Positions 45,241-53,392 of a DNA stretch of 64,000 nucleotides are shown piece after piece (position 1 is the stretch's first letter; each line of letters begins with the position of its first letter). Location of the stretch: contig NZ_DASPLO010000140.1 of the NCBI RefSeq assembly GCF_035627495.1, positions 15,918 to 79,917 on the forward strand. The letters run 5' to 3'. The stretch comes from Methylocaldum sp035627495. GTDB lineage: Bacteria > Pseudomonadota > Gammaproteobacteria > Methylococcales > Methylococcaceae. Both the position numbers and the translations under genes were made by a program. Below the pieces are notes generated by a model, which made no database searches, was not told where the DNA came from, and saw only the letters and a program-made list of their open reading frames with translations.

Positions 45241-45810
45241 ATGAAGTCCGCGCAACAGCCGTCGACTCCATCGCTCTACGACGCCTTGCTCGCCTTGCCG
45301 GAAAACTTGGTCGGGGAGATCCTCAATGGCGAGTTATATACCCAGCCTCGTCCGGCCGGGCCGCATGGACTAGCCGAGTCCGGGCTCAACATCGAATTGG
45401 GCGGCCCTTTCCATAAGGGAAGAGGCGGCCCCGGAGGCTGGTGGATTCTGGTGGAACCAGAGGTCCACTTCGTCCGAGATACCGAGGTCGCGGTGCCTGA
45501 TCTGGCGGGCTGGCGGCGCGAGCGCATGCCCGAGATTCCGAGAGATCATCGCTTCGAAGTAGTGCCCGATTGGGTGTGCGAAATCCTTTCGCCCGGCATC
45601 GAGAAAAAGGATCGCGCCATCAAGCTGCCCCTGTATGCCCGCTACGGCGTGGCTCATGCCTGGCTGGTCGATCCGCTAGAGCGGACTTTGGAAGCGTTCG
45701 AACTGCGCGAGGGCTATTGGGTGCTACTGGGTACGCTGAAAGACGAGGACCCCGTGTGTCTGCCGCCCTTCGATGCCGTCACCTTTTCCCTGGCCGAGTT
45801 ATGGACGTAG
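45241..45810 (+). CDS. Uma2-family (DUF820) restriction-endonuclease-like protein
   Basis: PD-(D/E)XK-fold protein of unknown role, common in cyanobacteria and some proteobacteria. The 189-residue product has V-G-E-I-L-N-G-E-L, P-D-L-A-G-W, W-V-C-E-I-L-S-P-G near residue 115, K-x-D-R-A-I-K-L-P-L-Y and H-A-W-L-V-D-P, all Uma2 features. It sits between the alpha and beta formate dehydrogenase genes, where no such gene is expected, preceded by the tandem Shine-Dalgarno repeat. The fdhB gene after it has no good Shine-Dalgarno. Confidence 0.88.
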   Translation: MKSAQQPSTPSLYDALLALPENLVGEILNGELYTQPRPAGPHGLAESGLNIELGGPFHKGRGGPGGWWILVEPEVHFVRDTEVAVPDLAGWRRERMPEIPRDHRFEVVPDWVCEILSPGIEKKDRAIKLPLYARYGVAHAWLVDPLERTLEAFELREGYWVLLGTLKDEDPVCLPPFDAVTFSLAELWT

Positions 45811-45869
45811 TCTAAGGCCGACCATGATTCCAAAGAGCAAGTCTCGTTATATCTAAGCACGGTTGAACT

Positions 45870-46487
45870 ATGGCCCGAATGAAGTTTCTCTGCGACGAAG
45901 AACGCTGCATCGAATGCAACGCCTGCGTCACCGCTTGCAAGAATGAGCACGAGGTCCCTTGGGGCGTCAATCGTCGTCGGGTGGTCACGATAGACGACGG
46001 ATTGCCCGGAGAGAAAACCATTTCCGTGGCGTGTATGCATTGTTCCGATGCGCCTTGTCAGGCGGTCTGCCCGGTGGACTGTTTTTACACTACCGAGGAC
46101 GGCGTCGTGCTGCACGACAAGGACTTGTGCATCGGTTGCGGTTACTGCTTCTATGCGTGTCCGTTCGGCGCTCCGCAATACCCGCAAGACGGCGCTTTTG
46201 GCGCGCGCGGCAAGATGGACAAGTGCACGTTCTGCGCCGGCGGCCCCGAAGAGGATCATTCCGAGGAGGAATTCAAGAAGTACGGCAGGAACCGCCTGGC
46301 CGAAGGCAAGCTCCCCCTCTGCGCCGAAATGTGCTCGACTAAGGCCCTGCTTGCCGGCGATGCGGACATGGTGGCCGATATCTTCCGCGAAAGGGTGGTT
46401 CGCCGCGCCGACAGCGACAACCCGGATTTACAGCGCCGGCACCAGGGGAAACCGTGGGGTTGGGATGCGGCTTACAAGGATGGGTGA
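45870..46487 (+). CDS. fdhB: Formate dehydrogenase beta (iron-sulfur) subunit
   Basis: Electron-transfer subunit carrying four [4Fe-4S] clusters from the catalytic subunit to cytochrome b. The 205-residue protein has C-I-E-C-N-A-C-V-T-A-C-K, C-M-H-C-S-D-A-P-C-Q-A-V-C-P, C-I-G-C-G-Y-C-F-Y-A-C-P and a final Cys set (C-T-F-C and later P-L-C-A-E-M-C). No obvious Shine-Dalgarno precedes the ATG. It is followed by the small lipoprotein gene and the gamma subunit gene. Confidence 0.95.
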   Translation: MARMKFLCDEERCIECNACVTACKNEHEVPWGVNRRRVVTIDDGLPGEKTISVACMHCSDAPCQAVCPVDCFYTTEDGVVLHDKDLCIGCGYCFYACPFGAPQYPQDGAFGARGKMDKCTFCAGGPEEDHSEEEFKKYGRNRLAEGKLPLCAEMCSTKALLAGDADMVADIFRERVVRRADSDNPDLQRRHQGKPWGWDAAYKDG

Positions 46488-46492
46488 GTGAA

Positions 46493-46675
46493 ATGCGATG
46501 GGTTTGCCTGCTGTTGCTAATCGTTCCGGTATTGTCCGGCTGCTACGAAGGCTCGGACGTGACTTTGCACGAGGCACACAAGTATAAAGGCAAGGATGAT
46601 CGCCATGTGGGCGATCCAGGCTATCGGCGGGAACAGCTGAAACTGCGTTTCGAGACGGTACAGAGTGATCGCTAG
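46493..46675 (+). CDS. Small lipoprotein in the formate dehydrogenase operon
   Basis: The 60-residue product starts M-R-W-V-C-L-L-L-L-I-V-P-V-L-S-G-C, a clear lipobox with Cys17, followed by a charged tail (K-Y-K-G-K-D-D-R-H-V-G-D-P-G-Y). It lies 5 bases after fdhB and 2 bases before fdhC, so it is probably made with the complex. I do not recognise the family; a role as an anchored accessory of the enzyme is only a guess from position. Confidence 0.7.
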   Translation: MRWVCLLLLIVPVLSGCYEGSDVTLHEAHKYKGKDDRHVGDPGYRREQLKLRFETVQSDR

Positions 46676-46677
46676 AC

Positions 46678-47730
46678 ATGATGGCTCAGGTTGAAAGAAC
46701 GACTCTTTGGCGAATTCTGCTGGCTGTGGCGTTCATGCTGCTTTTGCCCTTGGCATCCGGGTCGCTTCAAGCCCACGAAGGCGAGAAACACGAACTGCAT
46801 GAGACCGGGTCGGTGGCGAATCCCAAGTCTGGCTATTGGCGGCAGGTGCGGGAAGGGGGGCAGGGTTATACGGCAGTCAAGGGTCAAGAAACCAGTGTTC
46901 TGATACAAGGCGGCGGGCAGAATTGGCGGCAGCTTCGGAACGGTCCCCTTGCGACTTACGGCGGAGTCTTTTTGGGATTGGTGGTTTTCGCGATCGGATC
47001 GTTTTATCTTTGGCGCGGCCAGGTAAAGCTCAACCATCCCCGGTCCGGAGAAACTGTGATGCGCTGGACGTTCGCCGAGCGCATCCTGCATTGGTATACA
47101 GCCCTGTTATTCGTTTTCCTGGCGATCACTGGGCTGAGTTTGCTCTACGGCCGTGCGCTGCTTATCCCGGTGCTAGGGCGCGAAGCCTTTTCCGCCTATG
47201 CCGAGATCGCCAAGCTGCTGCACAATTTCATCGGCCCGCTGTTCATCGTTGGCTTGGTGCTCATGATCGTTTCATGGGCGAAAGACAATCTTCCGGATCG
47301 AATCGATATCGAATGGTTTAAAGCCCTCGGAGGGATGGTCGGCGATCGTCACCCGTCCGCCGGGCGCATGAATGCTGGCGAAAAAATGTGGTTCTGGCTA
47401 TTGGCGGTCGGCGGACTAGCTGTGAGTGTGAGCGGTCTGTTGCTGGATTTTCCCAATTTCGGTCAGGAACGCTGGCTTCTGCAAGGTTCGCATCTGATTC
47501 ACGTTTTTTTCGCATTCGTTTTGATGGCGGGGGCGGTAGGACACATCTATATCGGCACCATCGGCACGGAAGGGGCTCTTGAAGGTATGGTGACCGGTAA
47601 GGTCGACAAGAGCTGGGCGATTCAGCATCATGATCTGTGGTACGAGAAATCAGCCGACGCCGAGTCGGGATCTTCCATTGCCAATCCCGAAAAACCGCTG
47701 ATTCCGAAGACGGGTGGCGTCGCTTCTTGA
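46678..47730 (+). CDS. fdhC: Formate dehydrogenase gamma subunit (cytochrome b556)
   Basis: Membrane cytochrome b passing electrons to quinone. The 350-residue protein has a signal-like N-terminus (about 1-32), a membrane segment at about 95-115, then helices with candidate haem ligands in F-A-E-R-I-L-H-W-Y, K-L-L-H-N-F-I-G and S-H-L-I-H-V-F-F. The extra N-terminal domain of about 90 residues is typical of this proteobacterial subtype. Last gene of the operon. Confidence 0.93.
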   Translation: MMAQVERTTLWRILLAVAFMLLLPLASGSLQAHEGEKHELHETGSVANPKSGYWRQVREGGQGYTAVKGQETSVLIQGGGQNWRQLRNGPLATYGGVFLGLVVFAIGSFYLWRGQVKLNHPRSGETVMRWTFAERILHWYTALLFVFLAITGLSLLYGRALLIPVLGREAFSAYAEIAKLLHNFIGPLFIVGLVLMIVSWAKDNLPDRIDIEWFKALGGMVGDRHPSAGRMNAGEKMWFWLLAVGGLAVSVSGLLLDFPNFGQERWLLQGSHLIHVFFAFVLMAGAVGHIYIGTIGTEGALEGMVTGKVDKSWAIQHHDLWYEKSADAESGSSIANPEKPLIPKTGGVAS

Positions 47731-47768
47731 TATCTTGCACTTTCCTAAACCTGTAAGGAGTAATACCT

Positions 47769-47978
47769 ATGACGGATCGTGTCTACAAGCTTATCGAAAT
47801 CGTCGGCACCTCGCCGCACGGGACGGACGAGGCCATTCGGAACGCGATAGAAAAAGCGTCGAAAACCATCAATCACCTGGACTGGTTCGAAGTCGTCGAA
47901 ATGCGGGGTCAGATTGCCGAGGGCAAAATCGCCCATTATCAAGTGATATTAAAGGTCGGATTTCGGATCGAGGATTGA
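47769..47978 (+). CDS. Dodecin (flavin-binding storage protein)
   Basis: Small flavin-binding protein that assembles as a dodecamer. The 69-residue product has V-Y-K-L-I-E-I-V-G-T-S, A-I-R-N-A-I-E-K-A-S-K-T and the aromatic W-F-E-V-V-E-M-R-G block of the family. AAGGAG precedes the ATG. It follows fdhC closely and may share its transcript. Confidence 0.93.
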   Translation: MTDRVYKLIEIVGTSPHGTDEAIRNAIEKASKTINHLDWFEVVEMRGQIAEGKIAHYQVILKVGFRIED

Positions 47979-48053
47979 GCGATTCGGTCGACTTGGTATG
48001 GGATATCCGCAGTCCTTTCATGGCCAAAAGCTTCCTAACTTTTTGGATTTCAC

Positions 48054-48596
48054 ATGGTTTTCAAACCTAGACTTTATTTTCTCGCCGGTTTCTTGTTTTG
48101 TGTCGGGCTGCTGGCGGCGGCCCTTTATTTTCAATTCTCCGGCGGGTTGGAGCCTTGCCCGCTTTGCGTGTCTCAACGCATCATGATCTTCGCCGTTGGA
48201 TTGGTGATGCTGATAGCCGTGCTGCACAATCCGAGAGGTTCCGGCGTTAAGGTTTACGCTATTTTGGGTTTTGTCACCGCGGTGCTGGGCGGGAGTATTT
48301 CGGCTCGGCATGTTTGGTTGCAGCATTTGCCGCCGGAGGAGGTGCCGGCCTGCGGTCCGGGACTTGAATACATGTTTCAGTATTTTCCCTTGGGCGAAAC
48401 TCTCAAGGCGATGTTGAACGGGACCGGCGACTGCGCCAAAGTGGATTGGACGCTGCTCGGACTAAGTATGCCCGCCTGGGTTTTGATCTGCTTTTTCATT
48501 TTGGCCTTGCTCAGTCTTGCGCAACTCTGGAACAGTTCCGATACCTACGGAAACCGAAGGTATTTCTCGACGAAGGGTCAATCGCTATGGCCATGA
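48054..48596 (+). CDS. dsbB: Disulfide bond formation protein DsbB
   Basis: Inner-membrane quinone reductase that reoxidises DsbA. The 180-residue protein has four membrane segments, the Cys35-P-L-Cys38 pair in the first periplasmic loop and a second pair, in P-A-C-G-P-G and G-D-C-A-K, in the second loop. No dsbA gene is nearby. The spacer after it carries the phoB promoter region. Confidence 0.95.
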   Translation: MVFKPRLYFLAGFLFCVGLLAAALYFQFSGGLEPCPLCVSQRIMIFAVGLVMLIAVLHNPRGSGVKVYAILGFVTAVLGGSISARHVWLQHLPPEEVPACGPGLEYMFQYFPLGETLKAMLNGTGDCAKVDWTLLGLSMPAWVLICFFILALLSLAQLWNSSDTYGNRRYFSTKGQSLWP

Positions 48597-48681
48597 AATC
48601 TCTTTGATGAAGCATTATGAATAGCGCCGGATCTCAGCAAGAGATATTTGGTAATTATCGGTACTGTGGCCCCTATAGAGC

Positions 48682-48699
48682 GTCACATAAAGGTCACAT
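48682..48699 (+). promoter_or_regulatory. Pho box upstream of phoB
   Basis: Two 7-base repeats GTCACAT (48682-48688 and 48693-48699) are separated by AAAG, giving the 11-base period of PhoB binding sites. It lies 46 bases before the phoB start, in keeping with autoregulation. Confidence 0.72.
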
Positions 48700-48744
48700 T
48701 TGCAACGTACATTGAGCGATTATCCGAAATAGCGAGAATCGAGA

Positions 48745-49437
48745 ATGTCTGCGATCAATGTGCTTGTCGTCGAAGATGAAGACGCCATTCGTGAAATGCT
48801 CGGAATGGTGCTGGAGCAGGCCGAGTTTGCCGTCCAAGCCGTTGCGGATACCCACCAGGCGCAATCGGCCTTGAACGACTTGATTCCCGATCTGATTTTA
48901 TTGGACTGGATGTTGCCTGGTTTGAGCGGGGTCGAATGGGCGCGCCGCCTCAAAAAGGACAAGCATTACGGCGAAATCCCCATCATTATGATTACCGCTC
49001 GTGGTGAGGAGGAAGATAAAATTCGGGGCTTGGATGTCGGCGCGGACGATTATGTCACTAAGCCGTTTTCGCCCCGCGAATTGATGGCGCGGATCAAAGC
49101 CGTGCTACGGCGGAGCAGCAAGTACGGCAAAGGGGGGAGGATCGAAATCGGCGGAATCGTGTTGGACACCGACGAGCACCGAGTCAGCATCGCCGACAGC
49201 CATGTTGTCTTGAGTCCGACCGAGTACCGATTGTTGGAGTTTTTCCTCACCCATCCCGACAAGGTCTACAGCCGCGGCCAGTTGCTCGACCAGGTTTGGG
49301 GCCGTAGTTCGTTCATCGAGGAGCGTACCGTCGATGTCCACATTCGGCGGTTGCGCAAGATTCTGGCGGAACATGATCGCGAGGAGATCATCCAAACGGT
49401 ACGCGGCTTCGGATATCGTTTTTCTGAGAGCTTGTGA
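48745..49437 (+). CDS. phoB: Phosphate regulon response regulator PhoB
   Basis: OmpR-class transcription activator of phosphate-starvation genes. The 230-residue protein has a receiver domain with acidic pocket E-D-E-D, phospho-acceptor Asp54 in L-L-D-W-M-L-P-G and Lys106 in T-K-P-F, then a winged-helix domain with R-T-V-D-V-H-I-R-R-L-R and G-F-G-Y-R. It is separated from phoR by a 255-base structured element; the stop codon lies in the left arm of that element. Confidence 0.96.
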   Translation: MSAINVLVVEDEDAIREMLGMVLEQAEFAVQAVADTHQAQSALNDLIPDLILLDWMLPGLSGVEWARRLKKDKHYGEIPIIMITARGEEEDKIRGLDVGADDYVTKPFSPRELMARIKAVLRRSSKYGKGGRIEIGGIVLDTDEHRVSIADSHVVLSPTEYRLLEFFLTHPDKVYSRGQLLDQVWGRSSFIEERTVDVHIRRLRKILAEHDREEIIQTVRGFGYRFSESL

Positions 49438-49680
49438 AAAACCTACTGCGCGGTTCGAGTCCGCGCCTGCTCAACGTACCCGATCTAACTCAAGCATCGC
49501 GTAAGCGATTCTTTAAATCTCCCTCTCCCTTTTTGGGAGAGGGCCGTACGCCTGCGCTTTTCATGCCGCACACTCCCTGTGCGGCACCCGCTGGGCAGTT
49601 CTGCTGTGCAAATCGGCTGTCCTGCCGATTTGTCGGCGCGGATTCGAACCGCTCGCGACGGTTTTTTCACAATCTCTGAG
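49424..49680. repeat. Structured MITE-like palindromic element between phoB and phoR
   Basis: The ends form a long imperfect inverted repeat: the left arm with TTGTGAAAAACC and GGTTCGAGTCCGCGCC (49430-49467) matches the complement of the right arm (49634-49680). Inside are three perfect 9-base stems: CCCTCTCCC/GGGAGAGGG (49521-49543), TGCCGCACA/TGTGCGGCA (49564-49586) and CAAATCGGC/GCCGATTTG (49609-49632). No gene fits. The left arm begins inside the last codons of phoB. Confidence 0.65.
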
Positions 49681-49692
49681 CAAGCCTAATTC

Positions 49693-51018
49693 ATGTCCAG
49701 CCCCTGGCGATCGGAATTCTCCTTCATTTTCTTAGCGCTCTTGGTGGGCGCTTTTCTCGGTAAGGTCCTCAACAGTTTCGTTATTGCGCTCTGGTTTTGT
49801 TTGCTGGCGTATCTGGCGAGACATCTTTTTTACGCAAACCGGCTGCTCGTTTGGCTGCACAGTGGCAGATCAGGTCAACCGCCGCAGGGCGATGGCGTCT
49901 GGGAAGAAATCTATTACCTCATTTTCCGGCTAAGGCGGCGCAATAAACGACGCAAAAAACAGCTTATTCGGATGCTGGAGCGCTTCCGGACGGCTACGGC
50001 GGCGTTACCGGACGCAACCGTGGTGCTGGGGCCGCGGGATGAAATCGATTGGTTCAATGAGGCGGCCGAGCGCCTGTTGGGTCTGCGCCGCGGCGATATC
50101 GGGCAGCAGATCGGCAATCTGTTGCGTTATCCCAAGTTCAGCCATTACATGCAGAATGCCGATTATCGCTCGACGGTCAGTATTCCATCCCCGCTCGCCG
50201 ACAACATCCAGCTGGAAATTCGCATTGTGCCCTACGGGGAAGATCTGCGCCTTTTGGTTGCCCAGGACGTGACGCAGCTGCGCTTTATGGAGCGCGTGCG
50301 CAGTGATTTCGTGGCAAACGTGTCTCATGAGCTTCGTACGCCGCTGACGGTTTTGAAAGGTTATCTGGAGACCCTAAGCAATGCGGACAAGCCGATGTCG
50401 GAGTCTTACCTGAAAGTGTTTCGGCGCATGGAAGAACAGACTATTCGGATGGAGAGCTTGGTCGACGGCCTCCTTTCTTTGACGCGACTGGAGTCGGCGG
50501 CACACCAGGTGGTGCAGAAGCGGGTTGACGTGCCGGCCATGCTGAAAAACATTTGCAATGAGGCCGAACTCCTGACTGAAGAGCGTCCCACCATCGAGCT
50601 GGTTCTTGAAACCGACGCCGATTTATTGGGTGCCGAGCAGGAATTGCACAGCGCATTTTCAAACCTGATCCTCAATGCGGTGAAATATACGCCGCCTGCC
50701 GGTCGGGTTGTCGTGCGCTGGCGTGATGACGGCAAGGGCACGAGATTGGACGTCGAGGATACGGGGCCTGGAATTGCGCAACACCATATTCCACGGCTTA
50801 CCGAGCGGTTTTACCGTGTGGCCGTTGATGGATGCAAAAATAAAGGTGGCTCCGGGCTGGGATTGGCCATCGTCAAGCATGCTCTTTCCCGGCACGGCGC
50901 CGAGCTCAAAATCATGAGCGCTCTCGGGCGAGGCAGTTGTTTCAGCTGTTGCTTCCCCGAAGAGCGAGTCGTGCGGGGCGCTTCCCAGGTCGATGCCAAG
51001 CTTGCTCAGGGACTCTGA
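49693..51018 (+). CDS. phoR: Phosphate regulon sensor kinase PhoR
   Basis: Membrane histidine kinase partnered with PhoB. The 441-residue protein has N-terminal membrane helices (about 8-48), a PAS-like domain (about 100-195), HisKA with His212 in V-S-H-E-L-R-T-P-L and an ATPase domain with N-L-I-L-N-A-V-K-Y-T, D-T-G-P-G-I and G-G-S-G-L-G-L. The start at 49693 has no strong Shine-Dalgarno. It overlaps the next gene by 26 bases. Confidence 0.95.
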   Translation: MSSPWRSEFSFIFLALLVGAFLGKVLNSFVIALWFCLLAYLARHLFYANRLLVWLHSGRSGQPPQGDGVWEEIYYLIFRLRRRNKRRKKQLIRMLERFRTATAALPDATVVLGPRDEIDWFNEAAERLLGLRRGDIGQQIGNLLRYPKFSHYMQNADYRSTVSIPSPLADNIQLEIRIVPYGEDLRLLVAQDVTQLRFMERVRSDFVANVSHELRTPLTVLKGYLETLSNADKPMSESYLKVFRRMEEQTIRMESLVDGLLSLTRLESAAHQVVQKRVDVPAMLKNICNEAELLTEERPTIELVLETDADLLGAEQELHSAFSNLILNAVKYTPPAGRVVVRWRDDGKGTRLDVEDTGPGIAQHHIPRLTERFYRVAVDGCKNKGGSGLGLAIVKHALSRHGAELKIMSALGRGSCFSCCFPEERVVRGASQVDAKLAQGL

Positions 51019-52075
51019 CGCCGGATCGCAGATGGGCGGTCCGGATGGCGGGTCTGTCCGTTTCGATTTTTGCCGACAGTGGAGCCGTTGGTTTTCGAGT
51101 TTGATAGGGTGCGGGCTGCATCTTTTCATAATCGCCCTGCTTTTAACTGGGAAAGTCGACGCGGTTGTTCTACCGCAATCATCGGGGGGGCTGGCGGCCG
51201 GTGGTGAGGCCGGTATGGCAAGCGATGAGTTCGCGTCGAGTGATCTCGGCGAGTTGATTAGGCATTGGACCGATGCGTTTCAGCGGGATCATGCCGGGGC
51301 CGCTATTCTCTTGCGTCCGATCGGCTCGTTCGCTTCGCCAGCCGCGTTCGACGAGACGCATGGCAATCTGATGTACGTTGGATACCGGTTGAACCCTGAA
51401 GCAATCGGTGTCTTTGCAAAAAAGTACGGTTACAAGCCCACGCCGATTCGTGTCGCTCTCGACACTGTAGCTATTTTCGTGCACCGGGATAACCCGATCC
51501 GAGGCATGACTCTCGCTCAGGTCGGCTCCGTTTTCTCGTCATCGCCAAGATGTAAGGATGTGCAGCAGGCGGCCACCTGGGGCTTATTAGGCTTGACGGG
51601 AGAGTGGCGAGCACGGCCATTACAAATATTAGGTGTCGGCCCTGCTAGCGATGTGCACGATTATTTTAGAGAGCAAGCTCTATGCGGAGGCGAATTGAGT
51701 AATTTCGTTCGAACGCAGCCTGATTCAGCCTCCGTTGTTCGTGCTGTGAATGGGGCCTTGAATGCGATCGGTTATGGACGCGGCGGTGCGTCAACTAAGT
51801 CGGTGAAAACGGTGCCTTTAGCTGTGGAGGCGAAGATGCCTTTTGTTGTACCAACTGAGCGCAATACCGTCAACGGCGCCTACCCGCTGACGCGGTTTTT
51901 ACATATTTACATCAATAAACGTCCGGATAGGTCGCTGACAGAGGAGCAAGCAGATTTCGTCCGATTTGTGCTATCCGGGAAAGGGCAGCAAATCGTTCGG
52001 CAAAGTGGATATATCCCGGTAACCGAAGACATGGCGAAAACGGAACTAACTTTCATCTTCACAAAACAGTTTTAG
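50993..52075 (+). CDS. PstS-like phosphate-binding periplasmic protein
   Basis: PBP-like protein related to phosphate ABC transporter substrate-binding proteins. The 360-residue product has an N-terminal hydrophobic segment (about residues 36-52) and PBP_like blocks such as A-I-F-V-H-R-D-N-P-I-R-G-M-T and I-G-Y-G-R-G-G. Starts at 50993 or 51032 are possible; the first overlaps phoR. Its placement after phoR supports phosphate sensing or capture, but no pstCAB genes are present. Confidence 0.78.
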   Translation: MPSLLRDSDAGSQMGGPDGGSVRFDFCRQWSRWFSSLIGCGLHLFIIALLLTGKVDAVVLPQSSGGLAAGGEAGMASDEFASSDLGELIRHWTDAFQRDHAGAAILLRPIGSFASPAAFDETHGNLMYVGYRLNPEAIGVFAKKYGYKPTPIRVALDTVAIFVHRDNPIRGMTLAQVGSVFSSSPRCKDVQQAATWGLLGLTGEWRARPLQILGVGPASDVHDYFREQALCGGELSNFVRTQPDSASVVRAVNGALNAIGYGRGGASTKSVKTVPLAVEAKMPFVVPTERNTVNGAYPLTRFLHIYINKRPDRSLTEEQADFVRFVLSGKGQQIVRQSGYIPVTEDMAKTELTFIFTKQF

Positions 52076-52189
52076 GACGGAGTTTGAATTTCTCGCAAAT
52101 TTAGTTGCGTCTTGGCAAATCCACGGCTAAGATTAATTTTGTTGCAAGTTTTCAAATCTTGTTGGTATTCCAGCTACAGGGAGATGGAG

Positions 52190-53230
52190 ATGTTAAGAAA
52201 AATTCTAATTGCCTTAGGCATTGCAGGTATCGCGGCTACTGCGGTACAGGCCGACGAGCATTTTGACGACCATTTTATGGATGATCGGTGGTATGTCGCC
52301 CCGTTCGGCACGTACTTCAATCCGGGCGGCGACCGCAATGCGAAAGACGATTGGGGTGCTGGCTTGGGGATCGGTAAGATCATCAACGAATATTTCAACG
52401 TCGAGGTCAGGGGCTTTTGGCAGCATCTGAACGGTAATGGTTATAACGGCGATCTTACCGGCGGCACTGTCGACTTGCAGTACTATTTCATGCGCGATGT
52501 TTTCTCGCCGTATGCAGTCATTGGTGCGGGTGGTATGAACACCAGCGCGGCCGGTCGGAGTGGCGCATCGGTCATCGGCGAAGCCGGCGTCGGTGCGACT
52601 TACGAGTTGCATGATAACTTCCTGCTCCGCGGCGACGTCCGCTATCGGTACGTTTACGAAGGAAAAGGCGGAGTATATCCGGCCGAAGACGACTTCCATG
52701 ATATGGTCGTCAATCTTGGCTTTGTTGTTCCCTTTGGCGAAAAGCCGAGAGCTGTGGCCGAGGCACCCACTCCGGCACCTGCGGATGACTGCGCTGCCCG
52801 CGATTCGGATCGTGACGGCGTAAACGACTGTGACGACAAGTGTCCCGGCACCATGACGGGCTCGCAAGTCGATGATCAGGGCTGCCCGATCAGAATCGAG
52901 CTCAAAGGCGTCAACTTTAAGTACAACTCGGCCGATCTCACCGAGAACGCGAAAAGCATTTTGGATGGTGTTGTAGAGCAGCTCGTTGCTTCAAACGAAT
53001 TGCGCGACATCGAAGTTCAGGGACACGCCAGCAGCGAAGGAAGTTCTCAGTACAACATGAAGCTTTCTCAGCGTCGCGCTCAGGCGGTGGCCGATTACCT
53101 GAAGTCCGCAGGCTTGAAGAACAAGCTGTATGCGAAAGGTTACGGCGAGGATTATCCGATTGCCGATAACAGCACGGAAGCCGGCCGGGAGAGAAACCGT
53201 CGCGTGCAGTTGATCTTTATGGGTGAATAA
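52190..53230 (+). CDS. OmpA-family outer membrane protein
   Basis: Predicted beta-barrel with periplasmic peptidoglycan-binding domain. The 346-residue protein has a signal peptide ending near A-V-Q-A (about 20), a barrel region to about 190, a Pro/Ala linker, a calcium-binding type-3 repeat (D-S-D-R-D-G-V-N-D-C-D-D-K-C-P) and an OmpA-C domain with G-H-A-S-S-E-G and R-R-A-Q-A-V. ATGs at 52184 and 52190 compete; AGGGAG is 6 bases from the second, which is preferred. A terminator follows. Confidence 0.92.
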   Translation: MLRKILIALGIAGIAATAVQADEHFDDHFMDDRWYVAPFGTYFNPGGDRNAKDDWGAGLGIGKIINEYFNVEVRGFWQHLNGNGYNGDLTGGTVDLQYYFMRDVFSPYAVIGAGGMNTSAAGRSGASVIGEAGVGATYELHDNFLLRGDVRYRYVYEGKGGVYPAEDDFHDMVVNLGFVVPFGEKPRAVAEAPTPAPADDCAARDSDRDGVNDCDDKCPGTMTGSQVDDQGCPIRIELKGVNFKYNSADLTENAKSILDGVVEQLVASNELRDIEVQGHASSEGSSQYNMKLSQRRAQAVADYLKSAGLKNKLYAKGYGEDYPIADNSTEAGRERNRRVQLIFMGE

Positions 53231-53281
53231 TACGCCGCGATTCTAAGCAACTTGGTTGCTTGGTAGAAATCGGCGTTAACG

Positions 53282-53313
53282 AAAAAACCCGCTCATACGA
53301 GCGGGTTTTTTTT
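53282..53313 (+). terminator. Intrinsic terminator after the OmpA-family gene
   Basis: AACCCGCTC, the loop ATAC and GAGCGGGTT followed by a run of T. An A-run precedes it, so it may also act on the other strand. Confidence 0.93.
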
Positions 53314-53392
53314 GCTCGTTTAATAATAAAATGTTCTGGAGCTGGGCTGCTATGCAAGCTCATTCCTCGTGCAACTCATCCGCAGGTAAATT

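Noticed and set aside
49448..49467. tRNA T-arm-like GCGCGG-TTCGAGT-CCGCGC
   Set aside because: No acceptor, D or anticodon arms around it; its complement recurs in the right arm of the phoB-phoR element, so it is part of that repeat.
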